Under the pieces are notes generated by a model, which was not told the DNA's origin, did no database searches, and saw nothing but the letters and a program-made list of their open reading frames with translations. A stretch of DNA of 64,000 nucleotides, from contig JBMONC010000038.1 in the NCBI GenBank assembly GCA_049324875.1, forward strand, positions 34,993 to 98,992, written 5' to 3'. A program made the position numbers and the translations under genes. The DNA is from JAWLHU01 sp049324875 (GTDB lineage: Bacteria > Bacillota > Sulfobacillia > Symbiobacteriales > Symbiobacteriaceae). Below, piece by piece: positions 1 to 7,919 of the stretch; the first letter of the stretch is position 1; each line of letters starts with the position of its first letter.

Positions 1-588
1 GCCCAGCGGGGAGATGTCGGCCCGCTTCCGCGCATCGGCGAACCGGCCGTAATCCCGCTCCAGCATCCAGAAGTAGGCCATCAGGTGGTGGGAGAGCAGG
101 ACCGGCTGGGCCCGCTGCAGGTGGGTGTAGCCGGGCATGATCACCCCCAGGTGGGCGGTGGCCTGGTCCAGCAGCGCCCCCTGCAGGTCGCTGACCAGCC
201 GCTGGACGGCGCCGATCTCCTCCTTGACCCAGAGGTGGACATCGGTCACCACCTGATCGTTCCGGCTCCGGGCGGTGTGGAGCCGGCCCCCGGCGGGGCC
301 GATCTTCTCGATCAGCCGCTTCTCGATGTTCAGGTGGATATCCTCGTACTCCTGGCGGAAGGGGAACTGGCCCGCCTCGATCTCCGCCTGGATCTCGACC
401 AGCCCCTGCTCGATCTGGGCGGCATCCTCGGCGGGGATGATCCCCTGCTTCGCCAGCATCCGGGCGTGGGCGATGGAGCCCTGGATGTCCTGCCGGTACA
501 GGCGGCGGTCAAAGGCGAGCGAGGAGGTGAACCCCTCGGCGGTCTTGTCGGCGGACTTGGTGAAACGGCCTCCCCAGAGCTTGGTCAT
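1..588 (-). CDS. argH: Argininosuccinate lyase, 3' end cut off by window
   Basis: Last step of arginine synthesis: splits argininosuccinate into arginine and fumarate in the cytosol. The reverse strand reads MTKLWGGRFTKSADKTAEGF at the start, the standard ArgH opening. It then has the HTARSRNDQV segment and the PGYTHLQRAQPV segment of the fumarase/aspartase superfamily. About 196 of the usual ~460 residues are inside the window; the catalytic serine loop lies outside. The ATG at 588 is chosen because family members begin at this MxKLWGGRF motif. It has its own arginine-type promoter/operator immediately upstream (619-653) and lies 3.3 kb from argG on the same strand, although the two are not one operon. 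Identification is secure. Confidence 0.95.
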   Translation of the reverse strand, partial: MTKLWGGRFTKSADKTAEGFTSSLAFDRRLYRQDIQGSIAHARMLAKQGIIPAEDAAQIEQGLVEIQAEIEAGQFPFRQEYEDIHLNIEKRLIEKIGPAGGRLHTARSRNDQVVTDVHLWVKEEIGAVQRLVSDLQGALLDQATAHLGVIMPGYTHLQRAQPVLLSHHLMAYFWMLERDYGRFADARKRADISPLG

Positions 589-618
589 TCGCTGCCGGCC
601 TCCTCACGGTGATCACTC

Positions 619-653
619 CGCATGATTATACACGTCGCTGTATATCCATGCAA
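619..653 (-). promoter_or_regulatory. argH promoter overlapped by two ARG-box-like sites
   Basis: Two 14-bp sites of the form TGNATN4ATNCA (ArgR/AhrC boxes), CGCATGATTATACA at 619-632 and TGTATATCCATGCA at 639-652, start 20 bp apart. On the minus strand the -35 TTGCAT (653-648) and -10 TATAAT (630-625) lie inside these boxes with a 17-bp spacer. The same arrangement occurs before argG, argB and argC in this window. Repression by an ArgR-type protein is inferred; argR is not in the window. Confidence 0.85.
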
Positions 654-666
654 GGGGCTGGGACCC

Positions 667-695
667 TTGCCACGGGACATTGCTAGCTGTATAGT
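667..695 (+). promoter_or_regulatory. Candidate sigma-A promoter for the 30-aa ORF
   Basis: TTGCCA at 667-672 and TATAGT at 690-695 with a 17-bp spacer. It fires away from argH towards the small ORF at 729, which has a good ribosome site. Hexamer match only. Confidence 0.55.
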
Positions 696-728
696 ATCAT
701 GAAAGAAGCTGTCTCGGAGGTGAGTGGC

Positions 729-821
729 ATGCCCCTCTTTCGGCGGTTGGCCCGCTGGATGAGCAAGGCCCGTGGGGAGGGGGAGAGTATGCCCATTTTG
801 CCACCTCCTCACCGGCGTTAG
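729..821 (+). CDS. Possible small protein, 30 aa, basic
   Basis: Short ORF beginning MPLFRRLARWMSK and ending PPPHRR. It is supported by a well-placed GGAGGTGAG ribosome site (717-725) and a good promoter 34 bp upstream (667-695). The N-terminal half is basic and could form an amphipathic helix. No homology can be claimed. It lies between divergent argH and the MFS gene and could also act as a leader for the MFS gene 95 bp downstream. Without conservation data this remains a candidate. Confidence 0.35.
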   Translation: MPLFRRLARWMSKARGEGESMPILPPPHRR

Positions 822-915
822 CCCGGTTTCTCCACGGTAAACACCCCCGGCCGTGGCAGAGGTGCACCCTCTGTCATGGCCGGTTTTCATTTTGTCCGAA
901 AGGATGGTCCTCTGC

Positions 916-2136
916 ATGTTCTCTGCAACCAGCGTCCGAAACCTCTGGCTGGTCTCCGTCGCCGATGCGCTCTCCCGCTTCGGGGGGCAGTTCCAGTTCT
1001 TTGCGGTGATCGCCCTGATCTACACGGTGACCGGCTCCCCCTTGCTCACCGCCCTCCAGATGACCACCGCCAGCCTGCCGGTCATCCTGCTGAGCCGGTG
1101 GGCCGGCTCGGTCGCCGACCGGCATGACCCCCGGCGGGTGATCCTGCTCGCCAACCTGGCCCAGGCCGGCCTGGCCCTCTGCTACCTGCTGGTGGATGAT
1201 GTCTGGGCCTACCTGGGGCTCAACCTGCTCCTCCACACCGCCGGCACCTTCGGCAACACCGCCCGCTCTGCCCTGATGCCGCAGCTGGTGGGGCGGGAGC
1301 AGATCCTGAAGGCCAACGCCCGGTTGGCAACCTTCCGGGGCGCCGTCCAGCTGCTGTCACCCGGCCTGGCGGGCACCCTGGTGGTCCTGACCGGGGCGGA
1401 TCTGGCCTTCCTCTTTAACGCCGTCAGCTTCCTCTTCCCGGCCCTGGCGATGCTGCTTGTCACCCCGGTGGAGCGGGTGGAGCGGACGGTCGCCACGGCT
1501 GAGAGCGGGTCGGAGAACGTGGCCTGGGCCTTCCTGCGCAGCCGGCCCGACCTGGTGGTGCTCCTCCTCGCCTTCGGCGCCTACGAGATGGGGATGTGGG
1601 GGGTGAACGCCCTCTTCGTGCCCTACGCCGGCGAGATCCTGAACAGCGGGGTGGACGTGGTGGGCTGGGCCACCTCCCTCTACTTCGGCGCCGGGCTCCT
1701 GACCGGTATGCTGCTGGAGCGGTACGGCGCCATCGCCCGCAGCCCCCGGCTGCTCTACGCCGCCTACTTCGCCGGAGCGGCGGTCTGGGCCGGCTATGCC
1801 CTGACCCGGTCGGTGCCGGTCGCCCTGGTGCTCAGCGCCTTTGACGGCATCGTCTGGACCTATGCCTGGACCCTCTTCGAGACCCGGATTCAGGAGGAGG
1901 CGCCGCCCGAGGCCCGGGGCCGGGTCTTCGGCCTGGCCCGGGCGGGGGATGAGCTCTGCAGCCTCACCGGGCAGGTGGTGGGGGGCACCGCCGCCACCTT
2001 CGGCGGGGTGCTGGCGGGCATTGGCGGCTTCGCCGGGCTGACCGTGCTGCTGCTGGGGCTGGTGGCGCTGGGGGGGCGTCTCTGGACCCGCCGCCTGAGC
2101 GCCTCGCCGGCTGCGCCGGCCTCCGAACAGGGCTAG
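916..2136 (+). CDS. MFS transporter (efflux type, 12 TM)
   Basis: Major facilitator superfamily permease of about 406 residues in the cytoplasmic membrane, probably a drug or metabolite exporter. Alternating hydrophobic helices run through the protein. The loop RWAGSVADRHDPRRV after TM2-TM3 is the MFS signature A (GxxxDRxxRR-like). The C-terminal half contains PPEARGRVFGLARAGDEL, typical of the MFS_3/EntS-like branch. The start at 916 (MFSATSVRNLWLV) is preferred because AAAGGA lies 12-17 bp before it; longer in-frame starts at 853 and 904 have worse ribosome sites. The substrate cannot be told. It stands alone on the plus strand. Confidence 0.85.
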   Translation: MFSATSVRNLWLVSVADALSRFGGQFQFFAVIALIYTVTGSPLLTALQMTTASLPVILLSRWAGSVADRHDPRRVILLANLAQAGLALCYLLVDDVWAYLGLNLLLHTAGTFGNTARSALMPQLVGREQILKANARLATFRGAVQLLSPGLAGTLVVLTGADLAFLFNAVSFLFPALAMLLVTPVERVERTVATAESGSENVAWAFLRSRPDLVVLLLAFGAYEMGMWGVNALFVPYAGEILNSGVDVVGWATSLYFGAGLLTGMLLERYGAIARSPRLLYAAYFAGAAVWAGYALTRSVPVALVLSAFDGIVWTYAWTLFETRIQEEAPPEARGRVFGLARAGDELCSLTGQVVGGTAATFGGVLAGIGGFAGLTVLLLGLVALGGRLWTRRLSASPAAPASEQG

Positions 2137-2255
2137 GACCGGGCCTGGTGCAGGAACGCAAAGGCACCGGGTGTGCGGACCGCCATGTGGAGGCGGGCCA
2201 TGCCCTCCTGGCCCGCATCGCCGGCATGTTAGACTCACCCCAGGCATAGAGAAGT

Positions 2256-2282
2256 ATGCCCCGGCGTAGCCTGCCGGGGCAT
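2256..2282. terminator. Hairpin, probable terminator
   Basis: Perfect 10-bp inverted repeat ATGCCCCGGC (2256-2265) / GCCGGGGCAT (2273-2282) with a 7-nt loop and flanking AGAGA/TCTCT that extends pairing. There is no long T-run. A second GC-rich repeat, GCGGGCCA/TGGCCCGC, sits just upstream at 2193-2216. Placed after the MFS gene and before the YitT-like gene. Confidence 0.5.
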
Positions 2283-2304
2283 CTCTCTGTGTGAGGCCGG
2301 GGTG

Positions 2305-2880
2305 ATGGCGATCCGATTCCCGCACTACCTGCTCGCGGTCGCGGGTGCCGCCTGCGCGGCCCTGAGCCTGGAGCTCTGCTATATCCCTTACGGTCTGATG
2401 GATGGGGGCATGGCAGGGGCCGCCGTCCTGCTGGGTCGGGCGCTCCACCTGCCGCCGGTCTACCTGCTGGTCCCGATGAACGCCGCCTGCCTCATCCCCG
2501 GCCTCCGCCGGCTGGGCAACCCGTTCCTGGCGACGACGGCGACCGGTCTGCTGGTCTACGGCCTGATCCTGCGGCTGGTGGGCCCCCTGCCGCCGCTCCT
2601 GCCGGTGCCGGCCGCGATCCTCCTCGGCGGGGCGGGGGTCGGGCTGGGCATCGGCCTGCTGCTGCGGGCAGGCGGGGCGCTGGACGGCTGCGAGACCCTG
2701 GGGCTGGTGGTCCAACAACGGTTCGGCATCTCGGTGGTCACCGTGCTGGTGGTGGCGAACCTTGCTGTCTTCGGCCTGGCCATCTGGCAGCGCGGCTGGG
2801 CGGCGATGCTGCCCTCCCTGGTGGCCCAGGCGATCGGTCAGGGGGTGATCGCCTTGGTGGTCCGCCGCTCTGCCGGCTGA
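2305..2880 (+). CDS. YitT/YczE-like integral membrane protein
   Basis: About 191 residues, almost entirely hydrophobic, with five to six predicted membrane helices. The pattern LCYIPYGLMDGGMAGAAVLL followed by a second glycine-rich turn (LRAGGALDGCETLGLVVQQR) resembles the repeated small-residue loop of the YitT (DUF161) family, whose function is unknown. ATG 2305 is chosen over the adjacent GTG 2302 for better spacing to GAGG at 2293-2296. The DUF2179 cytosolic tail found in full-length YitT proteins is missing. It converges on the next gene with 17 bp between them. Confidence 0.55.
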   Translation: MAIRFPHYLLAVAGAACAALSLELCYIPYGLMDGGMAGAAVLLGRALHLPPVYLLVPMNAACLIPGLRRLGNPFLATTATGLLVYGLILRLVGPLPPLLPVPAAILLGGAGVGLGIGLLLRAGGALDGCETLGLVVQQRFGISVVTVLVVANLAVFGLAIWQRGWAAMLPSLVAQAIGQGVIALVVRRSAG

Positions 2881-2897
2881 GGCGGCCGGGGGCCCGG

Positions 2898-3488
2898 TCA
2901 GCGGCGGGGGCCAGGCCGGCCCGGGGTCACCAGGGGCAGGACCTTGCCGGTCCCCAGCCCGTCCAGCACGAGGAACATCACACCGGTGAAGAGGAAGACC
3001 CAGCGGAACTGCTTGGGGAGCCCGAACCAGCGGGGGAGCAGGACCAGAACAAGCAGCGGGACCGAGAAGCGGAAGAGCGCCGAGGCGACCGATTCCCAGA
3101 GCCGCTTGCCGGTCTCCCGGTGGATCACCAGGCCGATGACGGGCACCGCCAGGGGCGAGAAGCCACCCAGCAGCCAGATCGGGTCGAAGGTGTCGTTCAG
3201 CCGGCCGGTCTCGATGATCAGCGGGAGGATCTGAAAGAGGGTGACAAAGGAGACGTAGGCCCAGGTGAAGACCCCGGCCCCTGCGCCGATGATCAGCTGC
3301 AGACCCGGGTCAAGCTCCCGCTCCATGGCGATGGCCGCCGTCAGGAGCCCCCAGGCGATGAATGCGGCGGCCAACCCGCCGGCGAAGTAGCCCAGGTAGT
3401 ACGGATAGCGGAGGGTGAAGACCGGGGTGATATAGGCGGCCAGGGCGCAGAGGACCGTCAGAAGGAGCCGGTAGTATATCCGGGTCAG
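2898..3488 (-). CDS. Unknown multi-pass membrane protein; start uncertain
   Basis: I do not recognise this family. From a TTG at 3374 the frame encodes 158 residues with four to five hydrophobic helices. Open reading continues upstream without a stop, adding two further hydrophobic stretches (YYRLLLTVLCALAAYITPVF and a YYLGYFAGG turn), which suggests the true start is near 3488. No ATG, GTG or TTG is in frame there. The best candidate is CTG at 3488 after a G-rich ribosome site; ATA at about 3479 or a one-base error in the G7 run at 3495-3501 would also explain it. Charged loops (REL, RETGKRLWES) suggest a 6-TM protein. Confidence 0.5.
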   Translation of the reverse strand: MTRIYYRLLLTVLCALAAYITPVFTLRYPYYLGYFAGGLAAAFIAWGLLTAAIAMERELDPGLQLIIGAGAGVFTWAYVSFVTLFQILPLIIETGRLNDTFDPIWLLGGFSPLAVPVIGLVIHRETGKRLWESVASALFRFSVPLLVLVLLPRWFGLPKQFRWVFLFTGVMFLVLDGLGTGKVLPLVTPGRPGPRR

Positions 3489-3610
3489 GTCACTCCCCCC
3501 CTTCCTCCACCGATGAGCGGCCCTGTGTGCAGGTCTTGGGCACCCGTGCCAACTTCGCCTCTCACCTTCGTATTCCTCCCCGCCGGGATCGATTCCCGCC
3601 TGCCCCCAGG

Positions 3611-3640
3611 GTTGTCGAACGAATCCGATGGTTCGACAAC
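3611..3640. repeat. Perfect 10-bp inverted repeat, candidate operator
   Basis: GTTGTCGAAC (3611-3620) and GTTCGACAAC (3631-3640) separated by 10 bp, so half-site centres are 20 bp apart (two helical turns). It lies between the divergent membrane gene and the RNase H-like fragment. There is no T-run. It could be a regulator site or the loop end of a leader hairpin. Confidence 0.4.
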
Positions 3641-3717
3641 ACCATCCGACATACGAACGGGCGATCGATGTGGTACATTGACATCGAACACCAGTTCAGT
3701 AAGGGGTTGGGTGATCA

Positions 3718-3840
3718 GTGAAGCTGGAGGTCCTCTGTGACGGCGGTTTCAAGAAGGTACATGGCCTGCCCGGTATGGCCACCTACGGCTGGGTGGTCCG
3801 GCTGGCTGGTCGGACCCTGCACCAGGACTCCGGGCCTTCC
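3718..3840 (+). pseudogene. 5' fragment of an RNase HI-like gene
   Basis: A GTG at 3718 opens a frame reading MKLEVLCDGGFKKVHGLPGM, then ATYGWVVRLAGRTLHQDSG. This matches the first beta-hairpin of RNase H-fold proteins of the archaeal/Firmicute type (DGxxxxxGxATYGWVV, where the Asp is the first catalytic acid). Similarity stops after about 40 codons. The frame then runs into the argG terminator and the antisense of argG, so the three later catalytic acids are absent. I read it as a truncated remnant, perhaps left by a rearrangement that placed argG here. A short translated product is possible but would not be an active nuclease. Confidence 0.5.
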
Positions 3841-3850
3841 TGGAGGGAGC

Positions 3851-3891
3851 GAAGAAGAACCGGGCGGCTGCTCGGTGGCAGCGCCCGGTTC
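3851..3891 (-). terminator. argG terminator
   Basis: GAACCGGGCG / CGCCCGGTTC 10-bp stem (3857-3866 and 3882-3891), followed on the minus strand by TTCTTC. It starts 17 bp after the argG stop codon. Confidence 0.75.
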
Positions 3892-3907
3892 GGGAGAGTG
3901 CAGCAGA

Positions 3908-5137
3908 CTAGTCGGCCAGAACGCCGGACTTCTCCTTGGCGCTCTTCTGCACCGCGGCGAAGACCTTGGTCGGCAGGCCGAAGATGTCGATGAAGCCCTT
4001 GGCGGCCCCGTGGTCGAACTTGTCCGCCTTGTCGTAGGTGGCGAGGTCGTAGGAGTAGAGGGTGACGGGAGACTTCCGGCCCACGCACTGGGCAGTGCCC
4101 TTGAACAGCTTGATCCGCACCTCGCCGGTCACGGTCTCCTGGGACTTCTTGATGAAGGCGTCCATCGCCTCCTTCAGCGGGTGGAACCAGAGGCCGAAGT
4201 AGACCATCTCCGCGTACTTCTGCTCCATCCCCAGCTTGTAGTGGTGGAGCTCGCGGGGCAGGGTGATCGTCTCCAGCTCCTTGTGGGCCAGGGTGAGCAC
4301 GTGGGCAGCGGGCATCTCATAGACCTCGCGGGACTTGATCCCCACCAGCCGGTTCTCCACGTGGTCGATCCGGCCGACGCCGTGGGCCGCCGCGATCTTG
4401 TGGACGGTCTCGATCAGGGTGACCAGGTCCATGGCGACCCCGTTGACGGTGACCGGGACGCCCTGCTCAAAGCCGATCTCCAGGTACTCCGGCTCGTCGG
4501 GGGCATCCTTCGGGTTGACGGTCCACTCGAAGGCCTCCTCGGGCGCCTCGGCCCAGGGGTCCTCCAGCACACCGGCCTCGCAGGAGCGGCCCCAGAGGTT
4601 GACGTCGAGGGAGAAGGGGTTCTCCTTGCCCACCGGCACGGGAATCCCGTGCTTCATGGCGTAGTCGATCTCCTCTTCCCGGCTCCAGGCCCACTCCCGG
4701 ACGGGGGCGATCACCTTCAGGTTCGGGTTGAGGGCGGCCACCGAGACCTCGAAGCGGACCTGATCGTTGCCCTTGCCCGTGCAGCCGTGGGCGACGAAGT
4801 CAGCCCCCTCCTTCTCGGCCACCTCCACCAGCAGCTTGGAGATCAACGGCCGGGAAAGGGAGGCGGAGAGGTAGTACTTCGACTCGTAGATGGCGTTGGC
4901 CTGAAGGGTCGGGAGGATGAAGTTGTAAGCGAAGTCGGCCTTGGCGTCGTAGATGTAGCTGGCGACAGCGCCGATCTGCAGGGCCTTCTCCTTGATGAAG
5001 TTCAGGTCCTTATCGTTGGCGCCCACGTCGGCGGACATGGCGATCACATCCGCGTCGTAGTGCTCCTTGATCCAATGAATCGCAACCGACGTATCCAGGC
5101 CACCCGAATAGGCCAGAACGCACTTCTTCTTCGCCAT
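3908..5137 (-). CDS. argG: Argininosuccinate synthase
   Basis: Joins citrulline and aspartate at the cost of ATP to make argininosuccinate, the step before ArgH. The 409-residue length matches bacterial ArgG. The N-terminal PP-loop AYSGGLDTSVAI (residues 8-19) binds ATP. Later conserved blocks include GCTGKGNDQVRFE and GRIDHVENRLVGIKSREVYE. The ATG at 5137 follows GAGGAG with normal spacing. It is transcribed alone from an ARG-box promoter at 5189-5223 and ended by the hairpin at 3851-3891. Confidence 0.97.
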   Translation of the reverse strand: MAKKKCVLAYSGGLDTSVAIHWIKEHYDADVIAMSADVGANDKDLNFIKEKALQIGAVASYIYDAKADFAYNFILPTLQANAIYESKYYLSASLSRPLISKLLVEVAEKEGADFVAHGCTGKGNDQVRFEVSVAALNPNLKVIAPVREWAWSREEEIDYAMKHGIPVPVGKENPFSLDVNLWGRSCEAGVLEDPWAEAPEEAFEWTVNPKDAPDEPEYLEIGFEQGVPVTVNGVAMDLVTLIETVHKIAAAHGVGRIDHVENRLVGIKSREVYEMPAAHVLTLAHKELETITLPRELHHYKLGMEQKYAEMVYFGLWFHPLKEAMDAFIKKSQETVTGEVRIKLFKGTAQCVGRKSPVTLYSYDLATYDKADKFDHGAAKGFIDIFGLPTKVFAAVQKSAKEKSGVLAD

Positions 5138-5188
5138 GGTAACGGCGCCTCCTCACATGGTACGGCCCGGTGCCCCGGGTCATGATCT

Positions 5189-5223
5189 TGCATGATTATA
5201 ACTCCAGGTGCATAAGTATGCAA
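5189..5223 (-). promoter_or_regulatory. argG promoter with paired ARG boxes
   Basis: TGCATGATTATAAC (5189-5202) and the perfect palindrome TGCATAAGTATGCA (5209-5222), 20 bp apart. The minus-strand -35 TTGCAT (5223-5218) and -10 TATAAT (5200-5195) are 17 bp apart and fall inside the boxes, so bound repressor would cover both promoter elements. Confidence 0.9.
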
Positions 5224-5276
5224 TACCGTTTCGCGCAGAAAATCGGCCCGGGCCAAAACGGGGCCGGCACATCAAA

Positions 5277-5304
5277 GGCGAGAGGCCGCATCCGACCTCT
5301 CGCC
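5277..5304 (-). terminator. Terminator of the metal ATPase gene
   Basis: GGCGAGAGG / CCTCTCGCC stem (5277-5285, 5296-5304) followed on the minus strand by TTTGATG, 10 bp beyond the ATPase stop codon. Confidence 0.7.
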
Positions 5305-5314
5305 CGATCACCCG

Positions 5315-7282
5315 CTATGCGCTTCGCACCTCGCTGACAGGCTGTGGCGCCGGGCTTGACGGCCCGGTGCCGGAGCCCCTCCCCCAGCCCTGGAACAGCA
5401 GCCGCATCCCGTTGACCGCCACCAGGATCGTGGAGCCCTCGTGACCCACCACCGCCAGCGGCAGGGTGAGCCCGCCGGAGAGGCTGAACCCGACCAGGGC
5501 GACGATGACGCCGATGGAGAAGGTGAGGTTCTGTGCCACCACCCGCCGGGCCATGCGGCCCAGTCGGAAGAGATCGGGCAGCCGGGAGAGGTCGTCGGCC
5601 ATCAGCACCACGTCAGCGCTCTCCAGGGCGGCATCGTTGCCCGCCCCGCCCATGGCGATGCCAAGCGAGGCCTGGGCCAGTGCCGGAGCGTCGTTGATCC
5701 CGTCGCCCACCATGGCGACCCGGCCGTACTGCCGCTCCAGCGCCTGAATCGCCTCCAGCTTCTCCTCGGGGAGCAGGTCGGCCCGGAACTGGTCCACCCC
5801 GACCTGCGCCGCCACCGCCGCCGCCACCCGCTGGTTGTCGCCGGTCAGCATGACGATCTGCTCGACACCGATCGCCCGCAGGGCCGCCACCGCGGCCCGG
5901 GCGTTGGGCCGGATCCCATCGGCGATGCCGATCACCCCGAAGGGCTGACCATCCACCTCGACGCAGACCACCGTCTCGCCCTGCTCCTCCAGCGCTTTGA
6001 TCTGCCGGTGCAGCCAGGGGTCCTCCCGGTCCGCCGCCATCCGGCGGCTGCCGACCCGAACCTGGCGTCCCTCCACCCGGGCGGTGACGCCCAGGCCGGG
6101 ATGCTCCTCCACCGACTCGGCCTGGGGGAGGGCGGGCAGCCGCTCTCGACCCACCGCCGTGATCGCACGGGCCAGCGGATGGCCCGAGTGCTCCTCGGCG
6201 GCCGCAGCCAGGCGGAGAAGCTCCGTCTCGGTCACGCCGGGGACCGGTCGGATGGAGCGAATCCGGGGCTTCCCCTCGGTCAGGGTGCCGGTCTTGTCAA
6301 AGGCGACCACCTTGATCGTCCCCGCCTGCTCCAGGTGGATGCCGCCCTTGAAGAGGATGCCATGACGGGCACCTGCGGCCACGCCCGAGAGCAGGGCGGC
6401 CGGGGTGGCGATCACCAGGGCGCAGGGTGACATGACCACCAGGAGCTGCATGGCCAGATAGAAGCTGTCGGACCAGGCCCAGCCCGCCACCAGCGGCGGC
6501 AAGGTCCAGGTGGTGAGGGCCACCGTCACCACCAGCAGGGTGTAGTACCGGTCGATCCAATCGACCAACTGCTGGGAGCGGGCCTTGTGCTCCTGCGCCT
6601 CCTCCACCAGCCGGATGATCCGGGAGAGGGTGGAGTCGGTGGCCAGCTTGGTCACCCGGACCAGCAGGCGCCCGGTGGTATTCAGGCTGCCGGCGAAGAC
6701 CGGGGCACCCGCCTCCTTGTCCACGGGCACCGACTCGCCGGTGATCGGCGACTGGTCAAGGGCAGAGCGGCCCTCTACCACCTCGCCGTCGGCGGCAAGC
6801 CGCTCGCCCGGGCGGACCAGCATCAGGTCCCCCACCCGGAGCTCCTCCACCGGGATCAGCTCCTCGGAGCCATCGGGCCGGCGAACCAGCGCCGTGTCAG
6901 GCCGGAGGGTAACAAGGGCTTCAATCGCCCTCCTTGTGCGGCCGGCAGCAAACTCCTCCAGGGCGTTGGAGAGGGCGAAGAGGAAGATCAGCACGGCGCC
7001 TTCTCCCCAGCGGCCCAGAAAGGCGGCCCCCACGGCGCCGAGCACCATCAGCATGTCGATGTTCAGACTGCCCCGGCGAAGGGCGGACAGGCCGTCAACC
7101 ACCCGCAGGTAGCCCCCCGCGATGTAGGCCAGCCCATAGGCGACCAGCGCCATCCAACCGGGGGCCGCAAGGGCCGGACGCTCCAACAGCCAGCCCACCA
7201 CCAGGAAGAGCCCGCTCAGCGCAGCGGCCCGCACCAGGGGGCGGAGCTCTTCATCTTGATACCACGGTTGTGCCTTCCCCAC
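5315..7282 (-). CDS. P1B-type metal-exporting ATPase (SPC motif)
   Basis: Heavy-metal P-type ATPase of 655 residues in the cytoplasmic membrane. Seen: TGES in the actuator domain (PITGESVPVDK), the ion-site motif SPCALVIATP in the sixth helix, DKTGTLTEG with the phosphorylated Asp, the EHSGHPLA nucleotide-site motif and the GDGINDAPALA hinge. It has no N-terminal CxxC domain. SPC instead of CPC plus absence of that domain fits the P1B-4 group (CoaT/PfeT), which exports Fe(II), Co(II) or related ions. GTG 7282 is chosen because GGAGGGG lies 7-13 bp before it. Its promoter carries two Per/Fur-like boxes and perR lies just upstream, so it is probably induced by peroxide or iron, as B. subtilis PfeT is by PerR. 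Confidence 0.9.
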   Translation of the reverse strand: MGKAQPWYQDEELRPLVRAAALSGLFLVVGWLLERPALAAPGWMALVAYGLAYIAGGYLRVVDGLSALRRGSLNIDMLMVLGAVGAAFLGRWGEGAVLIFLFALSNALEEFAAGRTRRAIEALVTLRPDTALVRRPDGSEELIPVEELRVGDLMLVRPGERLAADGEVVEGRSALDQSPITGESVPVDKEAGAPVFAGSLNTTGRLLVRVTKLATDSTLSRIIRLVEEAQEHKARSQQLVDWIDRYYTLLVVTVALTTWTLPPLVAGWAWSDSFYLAMQLLVVMSPCALVIATPAALLSGVAAGARHGILFKGGIHLEQAGTIKVVAFDKTGTLTEGKPRIRSIRPVPGVTETELLRLAAAAEEHSGHPLARAITAVGRERLPALPQAESVEEHPGLGVTARVEGRQVRVGSRRMAADREDPWLHRQIKALEEQGETVVCVEVDGQPFGVIGIADGIRPNARAAVAALRAIGVEQIVMLTGDNQRVAAAVAAQVGVDQFRADLLPEEKLEAIQALERQYGRVAMVGDGINDAPALAQASLGIAMGGAGNDAALESADVVLMADDLSRLPDLFRLGRMARRVVAQNLTFSIGVIVALVGFSLSGGLTLPLAVVGHEGSTILVAVNGMRLLFQGWGRGSGTGPSSPAPQPVSEVRSA

Positions 7283-7298
7283 GAGCCAGCCCCTCCCT

Positions 7299-7351
7299 TT
7301 AGAACGATTCTAATCTAGAACCATTCTAACTTAGATCCTGCTCGCTGACAA
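7299..7351 (-). promoter_or_regulatory. ATPase promoter with two PerR/Fur-like boxes
   Basis: Minus-strand promoter TTGTCA (7351-7346), 17-bp spacer, TAGAAT (7328-7323). Two 15-bp sites, TTAGAACGATTCTAA (7299-7313) and CTAGAACCATTCTAA (7315-7329), resemble the Per box TTATAATNATTATAA. The upstream box covers the -10, the other covers the start region, as expected for repression. Confidence 0.75.
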
Positions 7352-7373
7352 GGGCTGGGCCGTCACTTTCGGA

Positions 7374-7416
7374 AAAACGGCGAAACCCCGCCAGCGGCCT
7401 GGCAGCCGTGGCGGGG
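7374..7416 (-). terminator. perR terminator
   Basis: CCCCGCCA / TGGCGGGG stem (7386-7393 and 7409-7416), followed on the minus strand by a T-rich run ending in TTTTT. It lies 16 bp past the perR stop. Confidence 0.75.
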
Positions 7417-7432
7417 TGATGAAGGCGGGCGC

Positions 7433-7900
7433 CTAGTTCCGTGTCGGGGTGGCCTCGCTGCAAGTGGGGCAGAAACCGTAGTAGAGCACCTGGCCGCCGA
7501 CGAGCCGGAAGCCGGTGTGCTGCACCACGGATTCCTCCAGGCCGGAGCCCTTCAGGTGGTGCAGATCGACGATCTTCTTGCAGCGGACGCAGACCACATT
7601 CACGTGGGTATCGGTATCCAGCTCATAGTGGACGGCGCCGTCCAGATCAGGCCCCAACTCGTAGAGCAGGCCCTGGTCCTTCAGCACCGCCAGCGTATTG
7701 TACACGGTGGCCAGGCTGACACCGCTGTGGTGCTGTCGGGAGGACTCGTAGATCTCCTGCACCGTGGGGTGGTGGTGCCCCGCCATCTCCGACAGGGCAC
7801 GGCAGATGGCACCCCGCTGGGCGGTCAGCTTGAGACCGGCCTCCCGGAGCCCTACCGAGAAGCGGTCTTCAGCCAGGTGCTCGGCGCCCATGGTCGACAT
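7433..7900 (-). CDS. perR: Fur-family regulator, PerR-like
   Basis: DNA-binding metalloregulator of 155 residues. An N-terminal winged helix (LKLTAQRGAICRALSEMAGH, then SLATVYNTLAVLKDQGLL as recognition region) is followed by a dimerisation domain with two CxxC pairs (CVRC and CPTC) for structural zinc. HHHPT supplies the His equivalent to PerR His37 and THVN supplies that of His91. The position matching His93 reads Asn, a departure from the B. subtilis metal site. ATG 7900 follows GGAGGTG at 8-bp spacing. A Per-like box lies just upstream and two more on the divergently spaced ATPase gene, so it probably represses itself and the ATPase. Fur, Zur and Mur are alternatives; the context favours PerR. 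Confidence 0.8.
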   Translation of the reverse strand: MSTMGAEHLAEDRFSVGLREAGLKLTAQRGAICRALSEMAGHHHPTVQEIYESSRQHHSGVSLATVYNTLAVLKDQGLLYELGPDLDGAVHYELDTDTHVNVVCVRCKKIVDLHHLKGSGLEESVVQHTGFRLVGGQVLYYGFCPTCSEATPTRN

Positions 7901-7919
7901 GGCGATTCACCTCCGTCAT

